Source: Chimonanthus salicifolius
Lineage: Eukaryota > Streptophyta > Magnoliopsida > Laurales > Calycanthaceae
Assembly (NCBI GenBank): GCA_013350335.1
Contig: CM023540.1
Coordinates: 57,264,962 to 57,328,961 of the forward strand
Reading direction: 5' to 3'
Length of the DNA: 64,000 nt
Shown here: positions 1 to 11,200 of the stretch, piece after piece
Position numbering within the stretch: position 1 is the stretch's first letter
Layout: each line of letters starts with the position of its first letter
Position numbers and translations under genes: made by a program
The notes under the pieces: model-generated
The model's input: the letters and a program-made list of their open reading frames with translations, nothing else
Databases searched by the model: none
What the model was told of the DNA's origin: nothing

Positions 1-903
1 GTTCAGTCTTCTGTAATCCACACACATATGGAGTGGACCATCCTTCTTCTTTACAAATAAAACCGGGGCTCCCCAAGACGATGTACTGTTCCGAATGCAC
101 CTCAGTCTGAGTAGTTCATCAATCTGCTTCTTTAACTTGGACATCTCTGCTGGTGCCATCCAGTAATGTGGTAATGACACTGGTGCAGTGCCAGGATACA
201 ACTTGATTTCAAAATTAATCTCCTTCATGGGAGGCAAACCAGGGAGTTCTTTTGGAAAAACGTCCGCACAGTCCCTTACTATTTCCGGAAGTTCCACCAC
301 CGATGACTTGTTGATTCTAATAATGTTCAATACCAGATGATTCAACCCTTCATGCAGTCTGCTTTGTTTATCAGTACGTACCACATGTTGTTTTCCCTCG
401 AGCGACCAAAATGTCACCCTGCGACAATAACAATCAATGTTGGCCTTAAAGCTAGCCAACCAATCCATGCCGAATATAATATCATATTCTAACATATCGA
501 GCACCAAATAATTGAACTCAAATCTGAGTCCAGCAAGTTCAGTATTCACTGTTGTGCATATAAGTCCCAATGATGTGACTCCGACGGGGGATACAATAGT
601 GAATGATATGGATAGTTTTTTTACCAATGTACCAGTAGCAGTTATAAATGCAGCAGATATGAAAGAGTGTGATGCTCCCGAATCAAATAATGCAAAGACG
701 TAGGAACTACTGACTACTGCCCTACCTTGAATCATTGAATGATCCTCTGCTGCTGGAGGTGCTAAGGTGAATACCCGTCCAGATCCTATAGGTGGCCGTC
801 CCGCCTGATTAAATGTCCTGTCTCCACGTGAATTAGTTGGCCTAACTAGTGGACGAGATGAACCCCTGGTATTAGAGGGTTTGTTGAGTTGTGACATTCC
901 CTC
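1..903 (-). pseudogene. Element A pol: aspartic protease and start of reverse transcriptase (partial, off left edge)
   Basis: Ty3/gypsy polyprotein segment read toward the left edge. An aspartic-protease active site DSGAS lies at 677-685 and below. It is followed by the conserved D-IIFGMDWL block, the linker with [10 protein letters not shown], and the RT entry motifs SLPHYWMAP and [15 protein letters not shown] at about 30-180. I see no stop from about 900 to base 1. The frame therefore stays open off the window. The upstream gag is in another frame (shift near 895-905), so the polyprotein as a whole is damaged. The protease would cut Gag-Pol and the RT would copy the element RNA. Closely matches the same region of element D at 29382-30100. 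Assignment to a chromovirus of Tekay type is by similarity to D, which keeps its chromodomain. Confidence 0.88.
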
Positions 904-1990
904 TTAAAATGACCAGGCTGATCACAATGAAAGGAATTGCTCCCACCTCTGGGAATCTAAGTGACTGATGCAGATGAGGAGAGATGATTGGGTCGAAAGC
1001 CCCCGTTGACCCAGTAAATGGTGTGGGTCTGCCAGAGTTCAATCAGAACCTCTTGTTGGGCTGAAATGTACCCCTCCCACTCTAAGCTCAGCGATTGTCA
1101 AAACGCGTCAACTCAGCCATCTCCTTCTCTGTTATAATGGCCATGCTGACCACCTCCGCCAATGTAGCTGCTTTAAATATGGTTTCCTTGGCCCTTATGC
1201 TTGGCCGAAGGCCCCGCTCAAACTTGCGTGCCCTTCGATACTCTTTATCCACCATATAGAATGCATATACAGATAAACTAAGAAATTCCTGGTGGTATTC
1301 TGCCACCGTCATGGTACCCTATACCAAAGATAGAAAAGCCTGTGTCTGGCGCTCCTTCTCCTCCTCAGGAAAATAATGTTCCAGGAAGGTAGCTAAGAAC
1401 CGTTCCCAAGTCATGGCAGTCCTCTCTCCTTCTGGAATAAGTGCTCGCTGTTTCTCTATCACCTCCCACCATTTACCAGCATCATCAATCAGCTGTGATG
1501 TGGCCAATAAAATCTTGTGAGCATGACTCGTGATATTCAATAGAGTCAGAATCTGAGAAATCTTCTTCAGCCAGTTTTCCGCTCCGACAGCCCTTTCTCT
1601 TCCCTTGAAGTAAGAAGGGCGATGTTGCTGGAAGTCCCTGACCATGCAACTGTCATTGTTTCCATTGGCGGTTCCATTCTCATTCAGGTGTTGTTGAAGC
1701 ACCGAAGTAACCATCGCTTGAACCAGATTCTGCAATTTAGGAGGTACCACCGGTATGTTTACGCTACTTGCTTCCTCATCGTGGTGAGATTGTTCTTCCT
1801 CACATTGAGAGTGTCGTTCATCCTCACCACCCCCATTTGAGTTTTGTAGGGTATTTCTCCTTGGCCTTCCCTTGGAGCCATTTTTCCCTAAGCCATTGAA
1901 AACATCAAGACTTAGTTTCCATAAACAAAATTTTGTATTTCCTACCTTTGTGGAAAATTTCCAAATAAGCACTCTTGATTTTTGCTTTGT
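904..1990 (-). pseudogene. Element A gag
   Basis: Gag capsid region with typical plant chromovirus blocks: VPPKLQNLVQAMVTSVLQQHLN, the RPSYFKGRERAVGAENWL capsid entry, KWWEVIEKQRAL, TMTVAEYHQEF and KFERGLRPSIRAK. One frame runs from the start to 1088 but has a TAG at 1316-1318 and a TGA at 1085-1087. The zinc knuckle at about 905-950 is in another frame. Its first zinc-binding cysteine is replaced by serine (SFHC instead of CFHC), while the remaining C, H and C are present. The expected MPPR/MAPQ start, seen in B and D, is mutated to an asparagine codon near 1880, so the real start is lost or lies further upstream. Not functional as it stands. Confidence 0.88.
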
Positions 1991-2142
1991 TTTCGGGGGG
2001 AAATACATCTTATATTGCTATGTTTGATAAGCCGATTATTTTGACTGTACTTCCTTTGCTATCATCCGTCTGAGTCTAACGAAGTAAATTAATGCACGGA
2101 GACCGGATTAATTTACCCTGAAAGATTCAATGTTTCTGGTTC
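1991..2142 (-). other. Element A untranslated leader
   Basis: Short leader between primer site and gag. It shares the blocks ATTAATTTACTTCGTTAGAC and a TTGCTATG/TTGATAA segment with the leaders of B (13620-13800) and D (35880-36200). Conservation of this stretch across three elements would fit an RNA packaging or dimerisation role, but that is inference. Confidence 0.5.
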
Positions 2143-2154
2143 GCTCTGATACCA
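2143..2154 (-). promoter_or_regulatory. Primer binding site of element A (tRNA-iMet type)
   Basis: On the minus strand reads TGGTATCAGAGC, the standard initiator-Met tRNA complement used by many plant LTR elements. It lies two bases inside the LTR end at 2157 and fixes both the orientation and the LTR boundary. Confidence 0.93.
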
Positions 2155-2156
2155 AC

Positions 2157-5030
2157 TGTAACGTCCCGTCCTTTTTCACTCACTTTTTCCCCTAAATTCA
2201 GAGTCTATTTTTTTTTTTTTATAACAGAGTAGAGTGCTAGAGCGCGGGACGTCACGATGCGAGCTAAGTCCGAACTTCCAAAGTCCGACCCTTAACCGGC
2301 CAACCCTATGTGTGTATGGACTAAGTCCACGAAAATGGTTCACACATAGCAATATCAACTTGCAGAATAAAATCATAACCTGCGGAATCATAACATCAAA
2401 ATGCGGAATCATAATAGAACCAAGTTCTATTCCATTCAGATAGCAAAGTACGTCAAGTCCTTAATCATTATTAAAACGTCATAATCATCAAACTAAACGT
2501 CATACCATCTAAGTTATTACATTCCGAAACTAGTTACTCAATTACAAGTCCATAAGTAACTTTATTCAAAACATATAAAATAAATCATCCAAGCTCCTAA
2601 GCCTGGCCCATCTTACGTTCCTCGTTCCCATGAATACCTGTATCATCAACTAGGGTAGAAGTAGGGCGTTAGAACAACGTGCCCAGCAGGTATTCCAGTT
2701 ACGGCTAACATATGGTTAGTACAAAACATATATTATAACATAATATATAAAACCAGGTAAAGACCATGCCATGCAATGAGTCCCACCCATCACATGTACA
2801 TAAATGTACCCACCACATAGGTCTTCCGGACGCCCCGACGGAGTGTGGACCCTCCGGAATCTTCTTGATGGAAATCACATCAAGGTACCGTACATAGGCT
2901 TTTCGGACGCCCCGACGGAGTGTAACCCGTCCGGTTATAAATCCTCCACCCCATGCCATGCATGAGATGCCAATGAAACACATGCTATTTTATAACATAA
3001 ACATAGCATTTAAAATCATCTTTTGAAACATATCCAATACAGGCTATTTAAACAAATAAAACATAGCATTTAAAATTCATATAAAGCATATCCTTTGAAA
3101 CATAGATTTCATCAAACATAAGATAAAACAAGTGTACATAAACCCATGGTTTCAAAGAGGTAGAATCCTACCAAAGACCGTTACGTGTCCTTGCATCTTT
3201 CGTCCGGTAACCGCTCACGATCGTAAACACCTTGTGAGGTCCCGTTACCATATAATATAACAATTAATCATAACCAAGTCCTACTTGATTTTCAATGTTA
3301 TAAGTCCATAAACAAAACCCCATGGGGTTCGGCCACACACCATGGCCAAACCCATAGTCCATTCATTCATTCACCTTATTAAGTCCATACATGATCCATA
3401 AACCATGACATACAAACCATAACATTTGGTTCATGAGGTTTGGCCATACACATGGCCGAACCCATGATGTCTAACTCCCATTTTCATCAACTTCCATTGT
3501 TAGCAAATCCATATTTAACAAGTCCCTATTTAGAAGATCTATATTTAGAAACTTTCTAAATTCATCAACCTCCTTCCATAAATAGAAACCTTCTCATTTT
3601 AATCTCCTCCTTCTATTTTTAGAAGGTTTCCAAATTAAAATTCCATAATTAGAAAGTTCCTAAATTAAAACTTTCTAATTTAGTCTTCACCTTCCAAAAA
3701 TAGAAACTTTCCAAATAAACCAACTTCCATGAATAAACTCCTCCTTCCATTTTAATCTATGGTCCATAATTAAACTCCACCTTTCCCTAATTGGAAGGTT
3801 TCCATAATTAGCAACCAAAATCTATCTCCATTCAAAACAACCCCATGGGGTTCGGCCATACACCATGGCCGAACCCTATGGTTCATGATCTTGACCATTA
3901 GTTTAGATCCATTAAAACATTCAATAATAACATCATCACAACTCCATGGGGTTCAGCCATACACCTGGCCGAACCCTATGGTTCAAAGTCCTCTCTTTTA
4001 AAAACTAATCAATGATCTTCCATTTAACCATATCTTTCCATGGTTTCTAATCCATATTAATAACCCAAGGTTCATTCATTAGAATAACTAAAATCCTTCA
4101 TGGTTTTTAATATTCATAACCCATCAAATAAATCAAATCTTTCCATGGGGTTCGGCCATACACTGTGGCTGAACCCTATGATTCTTTTTTTCCATAAAAA
4201 TCATCAAAACTCAACTCCAATCCTCTTCCATGGGGTTCGGCCACACACCATGGCCGAACCCTATGGTTCTTTATTTCAAAATAAATTTATCAAACAAGAT
4301 ACTAACCTTTTCCGATTTCTTGTTCTTCCAATCCTTCTCCTTTCTTCTTAATTTTACCAAACCAAAAACACCTCTTGTTGGTTGCCTTTTTCTTCTCCAT
4401 GCTCTTGATCTTGGCAAGAATGACAATTGAGAGAGGGAAATAAAATTCGGCTATGGGGTTGTAAAACCGTGTGCCCTTCCTATGCATCTCTATATAAAGC
4501 CTTTCCTTAGTCCCAACTTTGGAAGGTGCTTAAGATAGCTACTCCCGCCCCGCACCAACCACCCCCCCAACCCCACACACACACACTTAGGCTGTGCGCC
4601 CTTTGTCTATTTTAGCCATTGCCAACCTCTCTTCCTTAATTTAGTAACCTCCCAATCGGCCAATGCTAAAAATAAATATAATAATGCCGTGTGCCCTTCT
4701 TTTAATTTAGACACTTCTTTTATTTATTTTAAGAAAATATGCATAGCCTTTTCTAAAAGGATCATATGCGCCTATCTTAGATTTACTATCTAAAATTCGG
4801 CCAATCTTATCCCATGCACGGCCATGCATAATCTTTTATTTAATTTTGAACATAATGCATGACTAAATTAATTCAACCCACTTAATTTAAATTGAGATCA
4901 ATTCCAAAATTCATTGGGTCCTAATTGGGTCATGGCCCAATTCTTTATCCATATAAGATCCAATCTAAAATTCACAATTAAAAATTGATAATTCCATAAA
5001 AATAATGAATTGAAAATCCGAGGTGTTGCA
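2157..5030 (-). mobile_element. 5' LTR of element A (2874 bp)
   Basis: On the minus strand it begins TGCAACACCTCGGATTTTC (a mutated TGTAACACC) and ends GACGTTACA, next to the primer site. It carries six copies of the dyad GGTTCGGCCAT/ATGGCCGAACC between 3325 and 4265, a TATATAG box near 4490, and a splice-donor-like GGTTAGTA at 4307-4300. Two hairpins lie at 2262-2296 and 2306-2349. A CCGGAG/CTCCG repeat pair lies at about 2825-2945. The partial LTR at 5031 continues directly, so A appears to have inserted into it; A's other end and its target duplication are off the window. Confidence 0.9.
4487..4498 (-). promoter_or_regulatory. TATA-like box in LTR A
   Basis: Minus strand reads CTTTATATAGAGATG. 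A candidate core promoter sits about 185 bp upstream of the conserved splice-donor-like site, with a CT-rich stretch in between. Plausible transcription start region for element A; not proven. Confidence 0.4.
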
Positions 5031-6476
5031 ATCATTCGCAATATAATTCATCAAAATAAGATAAAAACATTGTACATTAAACCCATGGTTTCAAAGAGGT
5101 GGAATCCTACCTAAGACCGCTAACATGTCCTTGCATCTTTCGTCTGGTAACCGCTTACGATCTTAAATACCTTGTGAGATCCCTTTAACTTATAATTTAA
5201 CAATCAATCAAAACCAAGTCCCACTTATTTTACAATATTTTAAGTCCATAAACCAATCCCCATGGGGTTCGGCCATACACCATGGCCGAACCCATGGTCT
5301 TTCATTTTTTTTACCATATTTACAATAATGCCATTCTTACCATTTTTATGCATTAATCTGATGATGGCCCAATTAATCATCTAAGATACATCAAACATTA
5401 TGTTCAGCAAACATTCCCCATGGGGGTCGGCCATACACCATAGCCGAACCCATGGTCAACTTATTTTCACTTAATTACCAAAATGCCATTACCTCTATCA
5501 TTGTCTCTCCATTAATCCAATCACTATCTTAAGTTCATATAATCCATTTAACTTGATTCATGGGGTTCGGCCATGCACCATGGCCGAACCCTATGATATC
5601 TTAATTCCATTAAATTATCAAATCATCTCTCAATCTTCCTCCATGCGGTTCGGCCATACACCAGGGCCCAACACTATGGTTCCTTATCTTAAACAAAAAT
5701 ATAAAAATAAAAATCCCTTACCGGTTCCGCGACTCCTCTAGTTTTCCCTCGGTTGTTCTTGCTTTTCTAATCCTTTTCCTTCTTGATCTTTCCCTCTTCC
5801 TGGCTGCTTTCTCCTTCTCTTGATGTATTGCCGAGAATGAGAATTGAGAGAGAGAGAGAGAATTCGGCTATGGTGTGTGTAAGCCGTGCACCCCTCTATG
5901 TCTCTCCTTTTATTACTTCCAATTAATCCTATCTTAGAAGGTTCTTGAGCTAGCAATTGCCGAACTTCCAAACTTATGCGCCTCCCTTCCCTCTTTCTTT
6001 AATAAAATTCCAATCGGCCAATGCTAAGATAGCAATAGCCGTGCGCCCCTTCTTTGTGCCTCTTTTAGAAGGTGCCATATGCATAACCCTTGTGTCTATA
6101 ATTAGTAGTTGCCGACCCTTCAATTAGTAATTCCCCTAGTGCCGATTTTAATCAAGGGAAAGAACCCTTTTTAAATATATCCTAACACCTCATGAACATA
6201 TCTCATTAGATGTGCAAATCCCATTCACACGGCCATAAACAATCTATCTCATTCCTAAAATCTTTATGCGCATAAACATGGATATGCAAATTTAATATTC
6301 GGCCATGCACAATTATCCCATTGCTTATTTATATAATATTGCATTACTAATTAAATTCAGCCCCATTTAATTTATTGAAACCATTTACACAATTCGTTGG
6401 GTCCCAATTGGGCAATGACCCAACACTTTACCCATCTAAGTTCCATATTTAATAATTCACAAATTAAATGGGTAAT

Positions 6477-6516
<40 letters not shown>

Positions 6517-6538
6517 CTTGAGAATCTGGGGTGTTACA
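5031..6538 (-). mobile_element. Partial LTR E of the same family, interrupted by element A
   Basis: Minus-strand LTR start TGTAACACCCC at 6538 falls directly after the VVW-encoding bases of element B's chromodomain, so E is an insertion in B and not B's own 3' LTR. The sequence matches the first half of LTR A and stops at 5031, where LTR A begins. Contains four dyad repeats (5262-5670), a GGTAAGGG donor-like site at 5722-5715 and a TATA-like AATAAAAGG near 5908. Whether E is a solo LTR or part of a full element cannot be seen here. Confidence 0.8.
6481..6511. repeat. (AT)n microsatellite in LTR E
   Basis: About 31 bp of alternating A and T near the LTR 5' end. A matching tract lies at the same LTR position in element B (20980-21005). 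Confidence 0.95.
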
Positions 6539-8219
6539 CATACCACCTTGACGAACTGAATCGCTCGGTTCCGTAATACCCTCTGTTCTGTCTCCACCAC
6601 TCTGACAGGATTTTCGACATATGTCATGTCGCTTTGCACCTCTATGTCTTGTACATTCAGTACATGTGAGGGATCAGGATTGTATTTCCTCAACATAGAT
6701 ATATGGAATACATCGTGCAAAGATGACAACTGTGGAGGAAGTGCCAATTGGTAAGCTACCTCCCCCACCCTCTTCAAGATTGGAAACGGCCCCACAAATC
6801 TAGGCCACAATTTCCCCTTCTTTCCAAATCTCATGTGTCCCTTTCGTGGCGAGACTTTCAAGAACACTAAGTCTCCCACCTCAAACTCCAGGGACCTCAT
6901 CCTCTTGTCAGCGTAGCTCTTCTGACGACTCTGTGCAGCAAGTAGGTGTTGCCATATCAACTGAATCTGCGTTGTAGTTTCTGCAACTAACTCAGGTCCA
7001 ATAAGTGCAGTCTCCCCGGCGTCTGTCCAGCACACTGGTGACCTACATGGTCTACCATATAAAGCCTCGAATGGAGCCATCTAGGAGGTTTGCCTGTTAA
7101 CTGTTGTTGTAAGAGAACTCCACCAGCGGCAAGTGATCCTCCCATCCACCCTTGAAGTCTAGCAACATGCTCTCAGCATATCCTCCAATGTTTGTATCGT
7201 CCTCTCGGACTGTCCATCAGTCTGTGGATGGAATGTTGTGGTAGTCAATAGATCTGTCCCCATGGCCGACTGCATGCTCTGCCACATCTGCCGGTGAATC
7301 GACCATCTCTATCGGACACAATAGTCCTGGGGAATACCATGTAGCCTGATGATATCCCGGATATACCATCGACCCAAAGTCTAAGATGAATCTGTCATCT
7401 TGATGGGAAGAAAGTGTGCAAACTTGGTCAATCAATCTACCACGACCCATATCGCATCGTTGCCCTTGGAGGACCTTGGCAACCCTGTCACAAAATCCAT
7501 GGAGATATGTTCCCATTTCCACTCCGGCACTGGTATGGGTTTGAGTAACCCTAGTAGCTTCTGATGTTCCGTCTTAACCTGCTGACAAGTTAAGCAGTGG
7601 GCGACAAATTCTACCACATCCCTCTTGAGTCCATGCCACCAATAGTGTCTCTTCAGGTCGTGATACATCTTGGTGCTGCCCGGATGAATAGAGAGTTTGG
7701 TTTGGTGTGCCTCGATCAATAACTCTCTTCTGCAGCTCTTAGGCACATATGTCCTACCTCGGAATACAAGACCCTGTCCTGGTCGTAATTCCCATTCCGG
7801 TATGACTTCACCAGTAGACATCTTGGCCCATATCTCCTCCACTTCCGGACTGTCCGCTGCTCCAGTTCAATCTTGGAGACCATGTTGGACCGTATGATCA
7901 GATTATACATACTTCCATGGTTACTGTTGTTTAGATTGAACTCTCGAATGGTATTCAGCATCTCCCATTCTATCCTGATCAAACTGGCCACTACTGCATG
8001 TGATATGTGGTTGAGGGAATCCGCCACTTTGTTCTCCTTGCCAGGATGATATCGAAGCGCGAACTCATAATCCTGCAGATATTCCATCCATCTGCACTGT
8101 CTCATGTTGAGCTCTTTCTGATCAAACAAGTATTTCAAGTTCTTATGATCTGAAAACACTTCAAACTTCTCCCCATAAAGATAGTGTCTCCAGCTTTTGA
8201 GAGCGAAGACCATTGCTGC
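6539..8219 (-). pseudogene. Element B pol, 3' part: RNase H end, integrase, start of chromodomain
   Basis: RNase H tail ([16 protein letters not shown]) at about 8080-8219, then the integrase HHCC finger ([29 protein letters not shown]) at about 7570-7700. The first catalytic aspartate sits in [10 protein letters not shown] near 7495, and the C-terminal module MAPFEALYGRPCRSPVCW starts at 7080. At least two frameshifts and several stops break it. Coding stops inside the chromodomain (IQFVKVV) where LTR E is inserted at 6538. The first part of pol continues at 11638, after the solo LTR. The integrase would join element DNA to the host genome, and the chromodomain would target heterochromatin. 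Confidence 0.9.
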
Positions 8220-11200
8220 TGTGACACCCCGATTTCTCAATGAAGTGGATAATTACGAAAATGCCCCTGGTTTGTTAAATTAAGTATTTTGTGATGTCAA
8301 ATAAGGAAATGGTGGGGCTCATTGCTCAAATTAAGATCATATGAGCACATTATAAAGGTCAAGTTTTATTGGATGGGTAATGAACATCAATTGGGTCGAA
8401 AATGGCTAAATGGGCCAAATGGCCCAATTGGACCCAATGGGTCATAATGGATGATTTGACCATTGTGTAAGCTCAAATTAAATGGGGTCAAGCTAAACTG
8501 ATAGGAAATCCGGTATAGCAAAAATGGGTAGGCTTGAAACACAAGTGAAAACCAATTAGAAATGGAAAAATCAACCCATGAATGGGTCATATTGTCAAAA
8601 CGGGTCAAAGGGCTGATTGGGGACCCAATGGGTCGGGTTGACTAGGTTGACCACGGATGACCATGTGGGCCCTCAATTGAACTCAAGAATGAGTTAGTTC
8701 AGCTTGAGTTGGAATGATTTGAAGTGAGTTTGATTTAAGAAAAGAGTTGACTCAAATATGGAGCATTAAATGTGATGAATTGGATGAGTTGGTTTAGAAT
8801 AAAAATATCATGAGTTAAGTGAGTCAAGAGGAGATGGAAATGAGTTGTAATCTCACACAACACTTGATCAGAATCAATCTCAGCCGTTGGTATGAAGAGG
8901 TGCCTTGGCAAAGCCAAGGGACACCAAGCTTGGGCGGCACCAAGCCATTGAATGGATGCATTGTTTCATTTCCAATGGGTGCAACGTTTGGCACCAAGGG
9001 GTGTCTTGGTTGACACCCAACATCTCTTCGTTTTTGGCAAGAGTAAAGAGGGAGGATGAATGGGAGTTGGGGGCTGAAACTACAAAAGGCAAAGGTTGCC
9101 TTTCTTGGCCGTTTTTTGTCATTGTAAATCCAAGGATTCCCATCTCTCTCTCCCTCTCTCCAATTCGTTTTTCCTGGCTAGAACAGCAGAGGTTTTGGCA
9201 CCAGTTATTTAAGCACAAACCAGCAAAGAATTAAGGAAAGAAAGAAGAAATAAAAGGGAGAAACCAAGGATCAAAGGCAAGAAAGAAGTTTGGAAAATTT
9301 GGTAAGTATTTAGGTGTTATTTTGGTTTAATAACATGGAATAAATGGGGTGTATATTGGGCCATGGTTATGGCCGAATACACCAAGATTTTAACCTTGAT
9401 TAATAGAGGTTTTAAAATGGTAAAGATGACCATTGGGTTCGGCCACCATGGGGGGCCGAACCCCATGTAAAAGATAGGTTGGTTTTCATGTTTTGAAACA
9501 TGAAAACCATGGAGTTTTTGTGGACTGTTTTTGAGTTTTATTTGAGATTCAAATGCATGTTTTAAAGAGGGTTAAAAACATGGATCTGAATGACATAAGG
9601 ACTGAAGTTAGCATGGGCCTAAAACAGTGGATTAAAATTGATGAATTGGACCATTAGGATCGGCCATCTTGGATGGCCGAATCCCATGAAGTATGATGGT
9701 CATTTGGACAAGTTGATGGACTTAGTTGGATGGTTTTGAGAGGTAAAAATGCAGCAATGTTATACTGATATTATATGTTTAAATGACACCTAAAACATAT
9801 TTGAAAGACCAAAACATGGACATAGGGTTCGGCCACCTTGGATGGCCGAACCCCATGTAAGTTTTTGATGATTTTGGTGAGTTAAAAACCATATAAAGTT
9901 ATGGTGTTCTTGTGGCAATAAATGGATTAACATGTTTACTGTTTTGGTGGATTATTATGCGACTGAACCATGTATAATTCATGGTTGAGTTAGCATGATT
10001 AAACCATGGCTAATCATGGTGATGATTGGATCAAGTGAACCCTAGGGTTCGGCTATGAGTATGGCCGAACCCCATGGGGCTGTTTTTGAGATAAATGGAC
10101 TGTTTTGGATGGGAGGTTATGGTTGTTTTAATTAAGGAATCATACATGATAAGTTATGGACTATGTGTAAGAAAATAATCAACCATTGATGATGATGGAT
10201 TATGGGATGAAAATCCATAGGATGTGGTTCGGCCATGTAGTATGGCCAAACCCCATCAACAATTATTTGATGGCATGGGTTAAGTAACTAAGAGTTGATT
10301 AAATGGAAAAGGAAGTTAAATCCTAAGTTGGTAATGTTCGTCCAAGGGCATAGCCGAACCCCACATGATGTGGTTGGGTTTTAGGTATAAATGAATAAGT
10401 AATTGATAGCATGATATGCTGATTGTTATATGGACAAGGTACCGGAAGTTGAACGACGTGCGAGTCGTGACCGAGTGACGCTAAAGAAAGATCAAGTACT
10501 GAAGTGAATCTTCAGTAGGTTTCCTACCTACTTGTAACCACAATTTATGATTTGGTTTTATTATGTTCTTATGAGATATGTGTATTTGAGTTACGTTACA
10601 AATGTGGTTTTGAATGATGAGTTAAGTGTTTACAAATGACATACAATGCATAGACATCTCATGCATGGCATGGGATGATGATTATGGAAACCGGAGCCCA
10701 CACTCCGCCGGAATATCCGAGATGCAACTGTGGGGCCTCCTTCGGCTGTGAAAGTCACCCCAAGAGAATTGACAGGTGGTTATGGAAACCGGAGCCCGCA
10801 CTCCGTCGGAATGTCCGAGATTCAACTGTGGGGCCTCCTTCGGCGGTGAAAGTCACCCAGGAGAATTGACAGGTGGTTATGGAAACCGAAGCCCGAACTC
10901 CATCGGAATGTCCGAGATGCAACTGTGGGGCCTCCTTCGGTGGTGAAATGTCACGCCAGGAGAATCTAACAAGTTGATATGAGACACGACAAGTAAAGGC
11001 TATATGTATGTGTGATGGGGTGGGACTCATTACATTTGCATACATACATAGCATGTTTTCAGATGTTTTTTATAATCAGATATTATGATATATGTGCATG
11101 TTTTTATATGCTAACCATGTGATAGCCCTGATCGGGAACCTACTGGGCGCGTTGATCTAACGCCCTAATTCTATCCTTAGAGGATAACACAGGAATGAGG

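Noticed and set aside
512..703. Plus-strand ORFs opposite protease and gag (also at 1622, 29533, 29842, 30663, 30853)
   Set aside because: Antisense shadows of real minus-strand retroelement coding sequence.
3325..4265. Regular dyad repeats as a CRISPR array
   Set aside because: Spacing is uneven, repeats are imperfect, spacers are themselves related between LTRs, and the setting is plant retrotransposon LTRs.
6539..6545. LTR at 5031-6538 as the genuine 3' LTR of element B
   Set aside because: It begins in the middle of chromodomain codons, with no post-pol tail or polypurine tract, so it is a separate insertion.
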